64,000 nt of DNA from Macrothele yani. Taxonomy: Eukaryota > Arthropoda > Arachnida > Araneae > Macrothelidae. Both the position numbers and the translations under genes were made by a program. Within the stretch, counting starts at the first letter, position 1, and each line of letters begins with the position of its first letter. The notes beneath the pieces are model-generated. The model had not been told where the DNA came from and did no database searches. It worked only from the letters and a program-made list of their open reading frames with translations. Shown here piece by piece: positions 12,501 to 23,812 of this stretch. The stretch spans positions 28,797,001 to 28,861,000 of the forward strand of contig CM077011.1 of the NCBI GenBank assembly GCA_039090855.1, written 5' to 3'.

Positions 12501-13377
12501 TTTAGAACACTTCCATCTTATTAACTTCCACGATTTAGAACACTTCCATCTAATTCACTTCCACGATTTAGAACACTTCCATCTAATTCACTTCCACGAT
12601 TTAGAACACTTCCATCTAATTAACTTCCACGATTTAGAACACTTCCATCTAATTCACTTCCACGATTTAGAACACTTCCATCTAATTCACTTCCACGATT
12701 TAGAACACTTCCATCTAATTCACTTCCACGATTTAGAACACTTCCATCTAATTCACTTCCACGATTTAGAACACTTCCATCTAATTAACTTCCACGATTT
12801 AGAACACTTCCATCTAATTCACTTCCACGATTTAGAACACTTCCATCTAATTCACTTCCACGATTTAGAACACTTCCATCTAATTAACTTCCACGATTTA
12901 GAACACTTCCATCTAATTCACTTCCACGATTTAGAACACTTCCATCTAATTCACTTCCACGATTTAGAACACTTCCATCTAATTCACTTCCACGATTTAG
13001 AACACTTCCATCTAATTAACTTCCACGATTTAGAACACTTCCATCTAATTAACTTCCACGATTTAGAACACTTCCATCTAATTCACTTCCACGATTTAGA
13101 ACACTTCCATCTAATTCACTTCCACGATTTAGAACACTTCCATCTAATTCACTTCCACGATTTAGAACACTTCCATCTAATTCACTTCCACGATTTAGAA
13201 CACTTCCATCTAATTCACTTCCACGATTTAGAACACTTCCATCTAATTCACTTCCACGATTTAGAACACTTCCATCTAATTCACTTCCACGATTTAGAAC
13301 ACTTCCATCTAATTCACTTCCACGATTTAGAACACTTCCATCTAATTCACTTCCACGATTTAGAACACTTCCATCTA
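9526..13377. repeat. 33-bp satellite array, about 117 units
   Basis: The unit CACGATTTAGAACACTTCCA + TCTAATTCACTTC is 33 bp and repeats in exact register: the first unit starts at 9526 and another starts at 13321, exactly 115 units later, so there is no net indel in 3.85 kb. Units differ almost only at one site, TTCACTT against TTAACTT; about 15 units carry the A form. The C form leaves one frame open as RFRTLPSNSLP, but the A form makes TAA, so the array is not a coding repeat. It lies 1.3 kb upstream of the first visible TRPC exon. Confidence 0.97.
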
Positions 13378-14165
13378 TGTCCAGTCGAGCAACGTCTGAC
13401 GAGTGCTGGGTGCACCTAAATGTATTGACTTCGAGTTTTAGGAGGAGTAGACCTTTGTCATGCCTACGCCAGATTGATGCCTAGGTGAGTACCGATGTGT
13501 AAATTATAATTTACACATCGATAATTATCAAACAGGTTTCCTTGGAAACGCAAACGAGGTCGCTTTTCTTACCGTTTATAACAACCACGCATGGAGTGCG
13601 CGTACATTTATTTCCACGGGGAAGGTATTTAGTTGTTAGATGAAAAAGAAGGAGGTGTTATATGATGAACAGGGTCATAATCTGGGTTAACGTCAACAGC
13701 TGTTTAGCGGAAACGTTTTCGACGTTGAAAGTTGTTGCGATGAGGAAAGTACCGTTCGTTCCACATTCCTGACAAACTTATCGAAAGATGTGTATGGTCA
13801 TTGACCGTTTTCTTCTCTTCATGAATCCGTCGATACCAGGTGAGCAAATGATCTACTCCTATTCAGACTTTTAAAAATCACATGGCATTTTCTTACATTT
13901 TCTCAAATCGTGCCATTGCCGATACAATATCACGAAATGGAAGTGTCCTTTTGTTTGAGATGTCGTGCCTATTCTGGTTGTAAACAGATCTGTGCTAGAG
14001 TCACTTCTGCAACCTTCGCTGCATCTAAGTCCTTAAATGTTCATTTGATACTTCGATCACACGTGATTCACTTAAATTTTCCACGTCGTTTGTGTGAAAT
14101 TCTAACTCGTTTCCTCGGTGGGCGAGTAGTCATAGGCACTGGATTCCCGACATTCATTTGAGATG
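13378..14165. other. No gene seen
   Basis: Right flank of the satellite. A 12-bp inverted word (ATTATAATTTAC-like) lies near 13500; nothing else is evident. Confidence 0.45.
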
Positions 14166-14335
14166 TGTTCAAGCCCCAGATAAGGCGAGGTTAGTATGTT
14201 TTGTGTGTTGTTTTTGGCTCTGTCTCTTTGCTGAAACCAGTGGTTCCGATTTAGGGACAGGCAAAAGCTAATTGCCCTCAGAGTTACTCATGTTGGTTGA
14301 ACTCCTAAATACAACAAAAACTCTAATCCCAGCTA
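14166..14335 (+). repeat. Degenerate SINE (family 2)
   Basis: ACCAGTGGTTCCGATTTAGG, GACAGGCAAAAGCT and the following GTTACTCATG segment align with the tail half of the tRNA-derived SINE family seen at 56457-56686; the tRNA-like head is barely visible. Confidence 0.5.
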
Positions 14336-14717
14336 CTCCGCAAGCTGCACAATTTTATTGACCAACTCTGTATTAAGTCTCACATCATGCGAACTCTGGA
14401 ATTTAGGAGATTTATGGGAAAATTCGAAATTGAACTCGTATCTTTGTAATTCGTGGAAAAAAGCTTTGTAAGTTCGAGTTTATGTAACTACTGTATTTCA
14501 TGAGTCAAGGAGTGCTTGTACCTTTAAATACCTTCTGGACTGAGTCATTGGCCATGGAATGTGATTACATCACCTCAGATTTCAATGTCGTTTGTCTTGT
14601 GAAAGGTGAAAATAAGTTCCTGGATAAGCATGCGAACATATGCACTGTCATATTTTGAATGTTTGTTTGCATTTAAGTATCATCAAAGGTTTATGAAGTA
14701 TGTTCTTGATTTTTCAG

Positions 14718-14955
14718 GTTGCAGAGCACATTTAAGAGTCTTTTCTGGGCGATTTTCGGCACAATTAAGCCTGAGTATGCTGACATAGTGGTTTCATGGG
14801 ACGGCCGACAGAGTGATGGTGTTAACAAATATCCTCTTCACTACTTTACGGAAGCTGTAGGATACGTTCTGTGGGGATTTTATTTGCTGCTTGCTGTCTT
14901 GGTGCTGCTAAACATGCTGATTGCCATGATGGCTGACAGCTATCATACGGTTCAG
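14718..14955 (+). CDS. TRPC-family channel gene, internal exon: pore and S6
   Basis: This exon encodes 79 residues after one base that completes an upstream codon. The 5' border follows a pyrimidine-rich tract ending in TTTTCAG; the 3' border is CAG/GTAAAT. The product starts with the pore helix and selectivity region (SLFWAIFGTIK, about residues 6-16), then a loop, then the sixth membrane segment ending in VLLNMLIAMMADSYHTVQ. The LLNMLIAM motif is a hallmark of TRPC channels (Drosophila TRP, TRPL, TRP-gamma; vertebrate TRPC), which are plasma-membrane non-selective Ca2+/Na+ channels working downstream of phospholipase C. The exon ends in phase 0 and its protein runs straight into the next exon at 24270. 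Exons for the ankyrin repeats and S1-S5 should lie upstream; I could not find them in 1-14717. Family-level identity is firm; which subtype it is remains open. Confidence 0.9.
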
Positions 14956-15130
14956 GTAAATATCTAATGTTTTGTATTATAGAACACTTTAAAGCTTCAG
15001 TAACCGGCAGTTATTTCAGTTCATAACATAAACGCAGATAGTAACATCTCATATTCTTAAAAAGTGACCTCACAGCATATGATATTAAATTTCGCTTACA
15101 GAAGTTGCTTTATAGAAACGCTGTTTCTTT

Positions 15131-15335
15131 GTTTAGTGAAGGTTTAACGACAACTGTGAGCAACTTGATGGTCTATAAGCAGGCTCCCGTCCCTGATTTA
15201 AGGTCACTGGTTCCAGGGAAGGGAGAAAGCCAGTGCGATAAAAAACACAGAACATCCATGCCTCACCGGGATTCGAACCCAGACCCAACTCGGATGAAGG
15301 ACCATAACGCAGCGCTTAGACAAATGTGCCTTCAA
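15131..15335 (-). repeat. SINE (family 2), degenerate
   Basis: The minus-strand copy reads from the poly-A side: GGTTTAACGACAACTGTGAG, GGTCACTGGTTCCAGGGAAG, then a B box complement (GGGATTCGAACCCAGA). It aligns with the other family-2 copies but lacks a clear poly-A. Confidence 0.75.
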
Positions 15336-15466
15336 AAATGACTCCACATCTATATGTATTGTCCAGATGACTGAATCACTATCTCCAAGTAATATGTACT
15401 AACTTTCAAATGAGGTGTTTCAAATTATACTAACAGGGGTTCATCAAAATGATGGAAACACCGACT

Positions 15467-15694
15467 TTCGCTTCGGTGGGGCAGTGGTGTAAGCATTGAC
15501 TTCTAACAATTCGTCCGAGATGAGTACGGGTTCCAATCCCGGTGAGGCATGGATATTGTGTTTGTCTTACTGCACTGACTCTCTCCCTTCCCTGAAGCGA
15601 GTGACCTTAAATTGGGGACGTGCGACTGCTTATAACCCATTGAGTTGCTCGCGGTGGTCGTTAAGTCGTCAAACTTCCAACCTAAAAAAAAAAA
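15467..15694 (+). repeat. SINE (family 2) with target duplication
   Basis: A tRNA-like head (GGGGCAGTGGTGTAAGC; GGGTTCCAATCCC), a body with GACTCTCTCCCTTCCCTG and a poly-A tail of about 13 A are flanked by the 11-bp direct repeat AAACACCGACT (15456-15466 and 15695-15705). Confidence 0.88.
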
Positions 15695-15776
15695 AAACAC
15701 CGACTGCGATTTGATTGCTGGCAATACAATGTATGCAGATCATAGAGGAATATGAGGTATATAAAGGGTGCAGTGC

Positions 15777-16014
15777 GATGTCGTCCACCACGGGCACATT
15801 AAGCCGTCGGACCCCGGGTACTCCCCCCCCGGTAATAAATAAGGGCGTCTTCCTCCCCCTCTGTACCTCGCTTCCGTGTCACTTTCCTATCGGGCACTCT
15901 AGCCCAAATCTCCTAGCTTCCTATTTCTAAGGATTGTTTAAGACCTGAGGTCAGACACTCCCTTCCTAAAATCCTCTACATATGATCTGATCTGATCTGA
16001 TGTCGTCCATCACG
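15777..16014 (+). mobile_element. 5'-truncated LINE tail with 16-bp target duplication
   Basis: GATGTCGTCCACCACG (15777-15792) recurs with one mismatch at 15999-16014. Between them are 206 bp that end in the short tandem tail TGATCTGATCTGATCTGA. Such microsatellite tails plus target duplication are typical of CR1-like and other non-LTR elements; no coding part remains to prove the family. Confidence 0.55.
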
Positions 16015-16959
16015 TAGCAGTGCAACAGTCTCAGGTGAAATAGCTGTTGTGGAGGCAACGTCAGATCTCAGTGACCTCAAGAAGCGCGTCGTTGGTGAGC
16101 GTCTTGCATGAAATTTAGTAACTAGAACGGCAGGAATACAGGGAATGTTCACATATTTTTAGAACTTTTTGGATAAGAAATAACATAAAATGAAAGAAGT
16201 TTAAAGAATTGAAACTGGCGAGTTAAATTAACACCAAAGAACATCACTTAAAAATCCTTTGTTAAAAAAGGGGCGCACGTAAACAAGCGGTGAATCGAAG
16301 GTTATGTTTTTGCTCTTTATGAAGGGAAATATTCGTATTCTGTAATTCAAAAACGCTGCGAAAATCATGGAATTAGCATTTCGTAATGTAAAATAAGCAG
16401 CGTTATTGATAGTAGAAGGGAAAATCTTCAAGCATTGTTTTTAACCGGAAAAAGAACACTAAACGAGTATCCAAAGAAGGTACGTACTTATACTGCTGCT
16501 TCAAAAGTAAGGTTTCTGGTCTTTAAAAAAATCCAATGACCCAAAGAGCAATTTCTAAGTCGTATCAACTATAAACAAGGTAATAAACAAAGATTTGAAT
16601 CTCAAAAAGCAAACAAAAAACAAGGTTCACCGCCTTTCGCTTAGGCACGTGGCTTAGCGCAGAACACGGTGTAGACTTCTTTATGAAAGTCCCTTAGCCG
16701 GGAGCAGATGTAACTTTATTGTGCCTATTGATGAACAATGGATCTAGCTAAACGACTGTAACCAAGAAAGTTCGATATACTACTGCAAAAAAGGAGCAGA
16801 AAGAGACTTCCAAGCTTGGTTCTAAGAATTCCAAAGAAAGTGTCAGTAAAGGATTCATGATTATTGCTGGTTTCTTGTACAATGGGAAATTAAAGTTAAG
16901 AAAAGTTTAAAAGAATGTTGAAATCAATTATACACATGCCAAAATAATGTTTTAACTCC
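16015..16959. other. No gene seen
   Basis: The left part continues an old sequence interrupted by the LINE tail at 15793; the right part may be a decayed upstream part of the transposase remnant at 16960. Confidence 0.4.
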
Positions 16960-17341
16960 TATCTTTAAAGAGGAAATACCATTCCTTTATCCACAGAGCC
17001 TTCAAAGAGTAGAATTCCATCAGGATAAGACTACCAGTCGTACATCCAAATCTACCACTCTATTTCTTGAAAAATTGCAGAAAGAGACGGGTATCAAATC
17101 TATAGCTTTTGCACATATTACTTCGAAGTCCCCTGATGTGTCACCAATGGACTGTTGTGCCTTCGGACTGCTAAAAAGAGCGCTTTCTAAACGCAGACCT
17201 AAAACAATGATTGGACTGTGGAAATCGGTAGAAGAAGAGTGGGAAAAAACACCACTATCAATTTTAAGCAGTGTTCTGTTATCTTGGAAATCTAATGTAG
17301 GTTTATATTCCAGAGAAAGGGCTATCAGATATAATATTTAA
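16960..17341 (+). pseudogene. Tc1/mariner-like transposase C-terminal remnant
   Basis: Reading to the stop at 17341, the translation contains VEFHQDKTTSRTSKSTTLFL, then FAHITSKSPDVSPMDCCAFG and LLKRALSKRRPKT. These correspond to the second catalytic block (HQDxAxxHT) and the SPDxSPxD block of a DDD-type element. The N-terminal part cannot be read through, and I found no clear terminal repeats. Confidence 0.7.
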
Positions 17342-17623
17342 GAAAGAAATTATTTTAAGTATCAATTATATATTGCTGGGAAGTCCTTGTAAAAATGTGT
17401 GAACATCCTCTACAGTAGGTGTAACACGAGGAACCGGAGATAATGATTACCGTATTTTTCCGTGTATAAGACGCCCCCTACTTTTTCGAACCGAAAATTA
17501 AGAAATCAATATTTTTATTACGAAAAAGGACACATATGATTTTTTTAGAAATTAGGTAATACCATTGAAGTACGTGTAGAAATTAGGTAGTATCAAAGTC
17601 TGTGGTAATACAGACTGTATATA

Positions 17624-18734
17624 CGCTGTGCATAGGGAAGTCCCTTTTGCCTGGAATAACTTGCGAACGAGAGAGGTACAGTTATACAAATGAGATAACG
17701 GTATAGTAAAGCGACTACGCCCGATCGAATGCAAGCAATAGCAGCACCCCTAGTGGCGAAATGCGGAAGTTAGCCATTGCAAATCGAAAACGAAAAGAGA
17801 TAGAGCAAAATTTCCCATTACAAAGCTGTAGAGCATCCATTAATTAGTACAAAACGACATTTTTTTGACACGGATAAGATAAATTGTCGCCTGAATGCCC
17901 TACAATGTCCGAAATCGATGCGCGATGATTCGAATCTGCATATTCACATTTCACAAATGTAGCCGTATGCAAATGCAGATTGTAATGTTGTACCGCACCT
18001 ACGATATAAAAACCAGTAGCAGGATGTACCCTGATCAGAAGTTTAGGTCTACGTACGCTGTGTGAGAATGGCGAGCTTGGATTTCTGGGGTTACGTAAAA
18101 AATCAGATGTATGCAACAGCGCCTACAAGTCTGCTGGATCTACGTCGTCGTGTTACAGATGCTTGCAATAGTGTGACACCTTCCATGCTGAGGAATTTGC
18201 ATGCAGAGTTACTTTCACAAATACAAATGTGTATCGTGGGCAATGGCGAACTCTTCGAACATACTCGACATTAACTTTTTATAACTGTGCGCTAGTTTGC
18301 CTTTTTTGTTTTTGTTTTGTCTGACGTTATCAAACTGTATTGACATAAGTACGCATTTATGCAATAAATTGTGTGTATTTACTTATTTGCTCATGCCTAT
18401 GCCTGTTCGCTTCAAACGTTCACAAAAAAGGTCGCGCATCGATTTCGGACATTTTAAGGTATTAAGGCGACAATTTATCTTATCCGAGTAAAACAAATGT
18501 CGTTTTGTTCTAATTAATTGATGCTCTGCAACTTTGCAATTAGAAATTTTGCTCTATCTCATTTCGTTTTCGATTTGCAATGGCTAACTTCCGCATTTCG
18601 CCACTAGGGGCGCTGCTATTGGTTGCATTCGATTGGGCGTAGTTGCTTTACTATACCGTTATCTCACTTGCATAACTGTAACTCTCTCCGTTCGCAAGTT
18701 ATTTCAGGTTAAAGGGACTTTCCTATGCACCCTG
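17624..18734 (+). mobile_element. Long-TIR Tc1/mariner derivative
   Basis: Inverted repeats of about 300 bp (17624-17930 against 18430-18734) begin CGCTGTGCATAGGGAAGTCC and end GGACTTTCCTATGCACCCTG, with TA on both sides. Only a short transposase remnant lies between them. It is nested inside the pogo-like element. Confidence 0.9.
18062..18274 (+). pseudogene. Transposase C-terminal remnant
   Basis: The peptide SLDFWGYVKNQMYATAPTSL, then DLRRRVTDACNSVTPSMLRN matches the end of Tc1/mariner-type transposases (FFLWGYVKDxVY, then RRITxACxSITPEML). The catalytic centre is missing, so the element depends on a helper enzyme if it moves at all. Confidence 0.7.
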
Positions 18735-18769
18735 TACATAAAAAAAGAAGTTTGGAAATTTATGTTATT

Positions 18770-19160
18770 TAGAAATTAGGAAATATTTTTAAGATACAAA
18801 CTATGAAATTATACGTCACATTTTCAACACTATTAGTTCCATGCGTATAACTTTTTTCAACTTCAACTGCGTCACTGCTGCCGTATGAGTCACTGTCTAT
18901 ACATCCGCAGTTCCATCCATGGCACTGCTCATTCCACAGTTCTTGAAGGACTTCACAACTACCTCTCGCTCGACTCCATTCCATGAGTTTAGTTCCCAGT
19001 TACAGACCTCAGTAATGGTTGATTTTTTCACCCTCCCAATCGATGTCAAGTTATTACCTGCTCTTTGCATCCATTTATTCCATTCTTCTTTCATCAGGGC
19101 TTTGAGAGGCTAGTTGATGGAAACATCTAAAGGCTGTACCTGACCTGTAAGCCCACCAGG
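18770..19160 (-). pseudogene. pogo/Tigger-like transposase fragment
   Basis: The minus-strand translation includes GGLTGQVQPLDVSIN, a stop, then PLKALMKEEWNKWM and KSTITEVCNWELNSWNGVER, then EVVVKSFKNCGMSSAMDGTA. This matches the end of the DDE domain (GGLTxxLQPLDVSIN) and the following W- and SFK-rich segment of pogo/Tigger transposases. One stop interrupts it between the N of SIN and PLK. Confidence 0.8.
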
Positions 19161-19328
19161 AAGAACTGCTTGTAAATCGTAGTGGGAAGAGGGGATAAGA
19201 GGTACTGGCAGTTTCGCCGCGGTAACTGCAGGGTTCTTTCAACCGGTTATCCCCCGTCTATAAGACAACCCCCAACTTTTGGTCTAAATTTTTGGAAAAA
19301 AATAGCGTCTTATACACCGAAAAATACG

Positions 19329-20225
19329 ATACCTATCTAAAAAGGCACGGCGTTCACTCCCAACATGCAAATTGTGGAATCGCACCTCAGGCCACGATCT
19401 TTATTTCCGTTCGGGAACCAATATAACATATAATGTTTTTGCTAGTGGTGGAATTCGAAATCACGTCTTCCTAGTCCGGAGCTGCTGTTCTCCCGACTCG
19501 GGAGTATTATCGTTGCAACACTGCGGATTTGACTCATTCGTACGAAATTTACGTCGCGTAGTGTGTTGCGCGCAAGTCCTTTTGGTATTATAAAGGCATT
19601 ACGAGTTAATCGTCGTTTTTGGGGAGACCACAAACACCATTGATATACATACAGTACAATAAAAATAATATTCTCTGAAATTCACGAGCACTTCCCGTGA
19701 TTCCTTTCGTGAATTAACGAAGCATATTTCTGATACAAACTTTTCCGTGAAATGACAGAAACAAATCCTCACGGTTTTTTCTTACCCCAGGAAAATTCTG
19801 AATTTTCAGAAACCTTTCCACAATTTCTTTCGCGTATTAACGGAAAAAATTCTGTTTACACTTTCTCCATATCCATATCACGGAAAATTTCTGGAAATAG
19901 AAGCGATCCGCTGGAATACTTGAGGTTTGATTAACTATTAAATTTCAATCATCTGTCGGAGGACCTGATTTTGAAGTTCTCTAGCGAAATCGGATATTAT
20001 GGATAGCATATCGCATGAACGCAAACATAAATACACCACACTGTGAATACTCAAGTGACGCACATTAATTCCGTTTATTTTTGGTGGTGTAGTCAGCATA
20101 AACAGAATACATAGAACTGTAAGAAATCGTACAATGTCAGCAATAACGAAATCACCTAGTAAGACGATGCAACATATTGGTACCCATGAAGACCCCGACT
20201 CCATTATCACATCATATAATATCAA
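19329..20225. other. No gene seen
   Basis: AT-rich with several TTC/GAA-rich words between 19650 and 19900; no gene. Confidence 0.45.
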
Positions 20226-20473
20226 GTTGCAAGGAGAGACAGTGTGAGAATGAAAAGGCAGGTGTGTACGCTATACCGTCGGTATATCCTGACAACACGG
20301 AAAAGATATATATCGGAATGACAAAGAGATCCTTGGGCACTAGATGTAAAGAACACGTGCAAAGTGTCAACCAGGACATGCAGAACACAGCCCTCGCCAG
20401 AGAAGTCGTGCATTCATCGGCCGCTCCTGTATGGAAAAAGTCACCGGAGATCAAGAAGAGAAACACAACATAG
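20226..20473 (+). pseudogene. Penelope-like retroelement GIY-YIG endonuclease remnant
   Basis: The reading frame has KAGVYAIPSVYPDNTEKIYI, then GMTKRSLGTRCKEHVQSVNQ. The spacing of GVY, IYIG, R and EH fits the GIY-YIG nuclease domain carried at the C-terminus of Penelope-like elements, which use it to nick the target. No reverse transcriptase is seen upstream, so this is a 5'-truncated copy. A host GIY-YIG protein is a less likely alternative because the frame ends in low-complexity residues just after the domain. Confidence 0.6.
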
Positions 20474-21700
20474 CATTTATTGACATAACATTAGTATGGT
20501 GTCGGCCTATCTTTGGCCTTAATGCATACACTGACCCTTCGAGACATGCTTTCGATAAGGTTTTGGAACACAGCGATAGGTATGCACTTCCATTCAGTAC
20601 ATAATGCTGCCTCTAACTGTTGCTTAGCAGTAGGCCTTGGTCCCAAACTTCTTATCTGGCGCTCTAATTCATCCCATAGTTGCTCTATGGGATTAAGATC
20701 AGGGTTCTATGCTGGCCAGTTCACACACGATACAGAATTATTGTCAAGCCATGCCATAACAGTCCTTGCTTTATGATTCGGTGCATTATCCTTCTGGTAC
20801 CAACAAGGTTCGATTCCATAGTATTGCCACAGAGTTGGTAGGGCATAATTGTCCTGAATATCGAGGTAAACGTGTTGGTTAACAATTTTGTCCATGATAA
20901 CCAATGGGCCGGGACCATACCACGAAAAGCATCTCCGCACAAGTACACAAGTACGTAGGAACAGTACACTGTGGTAGATAACGTTCTCCCGGTTGCCGCC
21001 ATACCAACACAGGGCCATCAGACTGGTGGATCGGGTATCTGGATTCATCAGTCCATAGGACCCGTTTCCGTTGATCTACGGTCCACGATAAATGTTCTTT
21101 ACACCATGCTAAACGACGAGTAGCATTCCGAGTGGTGATTAAAGGTTTATGAGCAGCCGCACGACCACGGTAACCCATGGAATGAAATTCTCTGCGAATT
21201 GTAAGTGTACATACCGAGGTTCCAGCATTTTTACTCACCTGCACACTGCGGTATTGTGCAGTACTCCGTCGGTTAGCTGTAACGACTCTCCTGAGGCTTC
21301 GACGTCCTCTATCACTGATTTTCTTTGGTCTGCCGGTACGTTTTGCTGCTTCAGACACGCCATGTGTCTTCCACTTATTCAGTACATCCAAAACAGTTGA
21401 CTTGGGTATGTTTAAACGCCTCTCGGTTTCTCTTATGGACAACCCACTAATATAACACCCAACAATATTTTCTTTGTCAAAGTCAGTTCTCTACCGCCGC
21501 GACATTTTCACTCAACCACACAGTGCGATATGATCGCGGTCAGCTGCAGACTTGTTTTTATACGGTTTGCTGCTGTACCACGCATCTCAACAACGCAGCG
21601 GATCCGTTCCTTTGCTTTCGACGTGGTGTCCGGTGACTTCTGTCAATATAGTGTAGTTTCTGTGGAACTACCAAGGGTTTGGCATGCTTTATTAAAAGAT
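20466..21700 (-). mobile_element. Tc1-like transposon, bounds approximate
   Basis: Minus-strand coding blocks are present over most of this interval, from ATG-like position 21506 (MSRR) to about 20480. I could not identify the terminal repeats with confidence, so the edges are estimates. Confidence 0.6.
20480..21506 (-). pseudogene. Tc1-like transposase pseudogene
   Basis: The protein begins MSRR, stop, then RTDFDKENIVGCYISGLSIR and ETERRLNIPKSTVLDVLNKW (helix-turn-helix), continues TGRPKKISDRGRRSLRRVVT and LWTDESRYPIHQ with the first catalytic Asp. A frameshift near 20990 follows. Further on, WYQKDNAPNHKARTVMAWL carries the second catalytic block. The SPDLNPIE-like block (complement near 20690-20710) is in yet another frame. 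Confidence 0.8.
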
Positions 21701-22271
21701 CGAAACACATAGCGAATCACCGTATAATTGCGTTATGAAAATTCGTTCAATATGCTCGTGATGCCACCCACGTTATTTTCAAAAATCATCTTAGTTCCTT
21801 ACGCGTTCGAATTCCCTGTATTTTTATGTCTACCATTTCCTTGAAAAAGCCTCGCAGTGGAATGCGAAAGCTTGACGAATCTTTGTGCTTACTACACCAC
21901 TAAAATAAACGAATTTAATACGTCATATGCGTCAATTGAGTCTATCGCATGAAATTTTGGTTATTGTGGCACTAGTTACTCGATCCCCTCTCCGCCATTT
22001 TGTGTACTAGCGATTGTACATTGTGTTAAGTACAGGTGATTGTACGATGTCTATGTATGAGTCTGTGGATCCCATAAGACAAAAACTATTATAGCTATGA
22101 AGCGGGAATTCTATTTTCAGGAGTTTTGTGAGGTAATACTATAAAGCAGCACATTTCACATTTTCTTAAAGATAATTGAAAGTCATTATCAGTTTAGAAA
22201 GATCTCAAGTCCCAAAGCCCCTGTTGCTTCGAAAAATCGGGGTGAAAAAATGCATTCCTCCTACAGAAAAA
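21701..22271. other. No gene seen
   Basis: Spacer between the Tc1 and the unfamiliar element; no clear features. Confidence 0.45.
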
Positions 22272-23172
22272 AACCCAGGTAGGCTCAGTTTTGATTGAGC
22301 CATCAGTTTGGAGCGTAGGACTACGACTTGCAGATCGGAGAGCTGAAATGAGCTGGTCGAGTACGGTTTTTAATGCGTTTATTTAATTTGTTATAGCCAA
22401 CACAGGTATATGATATGCAAAACTAGCTTACATAATTTTTACGAATAACGCTGGATACATTGCAAACACAAAGCAGATCGATACACGAGTTACCGAACGT
22501 GTGGCTCTGTCTTCTTGAACTTCTTACATTCCTCATCACTTGCTTTTGCCTCTCGTTTTGATTTTCTCCACTTTTGCTTGCGTTCATTCTGCGAATTCCG
22601 CGGCATTGTTGAAAATGTTAACCCGTTCACACGAAAACAATTTTTTTAATTTTAGTTTAAACCACTGCGACATGTTCTTTATATATTTGAATAGATCTCG
22701 TCGAGAGCCTTTAAAATGATACCACGCACAGTCGTTTTGCACTCACGGTTGTACAGATAAATCGCGATATTGTCAAAAGCGTTCACCGGTTCACAAGAAA
22801 ATAATTTTTAAAGCGTACAGTTCAAACCACTCCGAAACGTTCTTCGTATATTTGAATAGATTCTCGTCGAGAGCTTTAAAACGGCCCCACGCACAGTCGT
22901 GTTGTGCTTACGTTTGCTGAGCTAGACTGAGTCAAACATGGCGGCACACCCAGAAACACTGCATCATCTCCCTCGCGCACAGGGAGCGAGGGGAGAGTCG
23001 CGCTCACGATGTATTGCGCAGTACGCGAATTGGATTTCATGCTGTTTACGAATATGCTAACACGGTTAGTGCTAGTCACGTATTTTTAACGCTATAATGA
23101 TTTCAATTGGGACTTATTTTTGTCATAGGCGGTCGGCCGTATGTCGGCCCATACTATCCGCGGAGTTAGGCG
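22272..23172 (-). mobile_element. Unfamiliar repeat element with small basic ORF, copy 1
   Basis: The sequence is homologous, in inverted orientation, to 51885-52918. Shared landmarks in order are the outer TAGGCTCAGTT, the near-palindrome CGTAGGACTACG, an AATAAA site (complement TTTATT 22378), a 38-residue ORF (22490-22606), two tandem units of about 160 bp, and the closing TCCGCGGAGTTAGGCGTAGT. The arrangement reads like a small transcription unit: tandem repeats, ORF, polyadenylation signal. I do not recognise the family. Confidence 0.65.
22490..22606 (-). CDS. Small lysine/arginine-rich ORF within the unfamiliar element
   Basis: The ORF has 38 codons plus a stop, starting MPRNSQNERKQKWRKSKREA and ending FKKTEPHVR. 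It is extremely basic, and the KQKWRKSKREA core resembles a nuclear-localisation or DNA-binding basic stretch only in composition. The second copy at 52616-52723 keeps the same frame with a three-codon deletion and one stop, so the reading frame shared by both copies may have been under selection. No known domain is visible. Confidence 0.35.
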   Translation of the reverse strand: MPRNSQNERKQKWRKSKREAKASDEECKKFKKTEPHVR

Positions 23173-23424
23173 TAGTCCTACGTCAAAATAAAATTATTAC
23201 AAACCTATTTAGAAAAATAATAATATTTAATAGAAAATAAAATGACTAATTCACCCACATTAAAACATTTTTTCGCGCGATTAGAGTTCTTTTTTATGCG
23301 TGTCTTTCCGGCTCAACGGGAACGCGCGACGCTCCCGTTGAATATATCTCTGGTTTGAAACCCGCCAACACCGAACTGAAAGTAGTAACTTCATACGCCA
23401 AGAAAGAAGAATATCGAAATAGAA

Positions 23425-23812
23425 TTATTTTTAGTAAAGTTATAAGGATAATGGCTGTGGAATAAATCTCGCTCCTGTGTCCTGACCTTTGACCCCATTT
23501 TGATTATATTAAACAGAATCGGTTCAGTATATCTTTGGAACAACATGATAAAGTTTTGTCGCAATCGAACCAGTTTTACGCAAGTTATGACGCATAAGGA
23601 CAATGGAATGGATCCCGCTCCTATGTCCTGACCTTTGACCCCATTTCGCCGATTTTCAAAAGGGTTCGTTCCCAGGTGGTTCCTTACTACATACTAAAAT
23701 TTCATCGAAATCGAACCATTTTTACGCGAGTTATCGTTCGGACGGACAGACGGACACACCGACAGACAGACAAAGCTGGAGCATATAGGCTTCTTCAACC
23801 TACGGTTAGAAA
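23425..23812 (-). repeat. DR1-bearing repeat family, copy a
   Basis: The copy carries GTTTTGTCGCAATCGAACCA, TTTCATCGAAATCGAACCAT and the terminal CTTCAACCTACGGTT next to a run of GACAGACGGACAC-type repeats. Other copies are at 53276-53842, 55041-55480, 55482-56066 and 57527-58110. It holds two TGACCTTTGACCC motifs (23483 and 23629). Confidence 0.8.

Larger units (their letters stand above)
17451..19328 (-). mobile_element. pogo-like transposon, split by another element
   Basis: The left end CGTATTTTTCCGTGTATAAG and the right end (complement CGTATTTTTCGGTGTATAAG) form a matching inverted pair. The coding remnant on the minus strand is at 18770-19160. The element 17624-18734 has inserted near its left end. 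The pogo family uses a DDD transposase with a CENP-B-like DNA-binding domain, of which only the C-terminal part is visible. Confidence 0.7.

Noticed and set aside
9526..13377. Satellite unit as an array of steroid-receptor half sites (AGAACA)
   Set aside because: Only a half site per unit with no palindromic partner; not above what one short word would give.
19786..19812. Heat-shock element from alternating GAA and TTC words
   Set aside because: Spacing between the second and third word is one base short of the nGAAnnTTCnnGAAn pattern.
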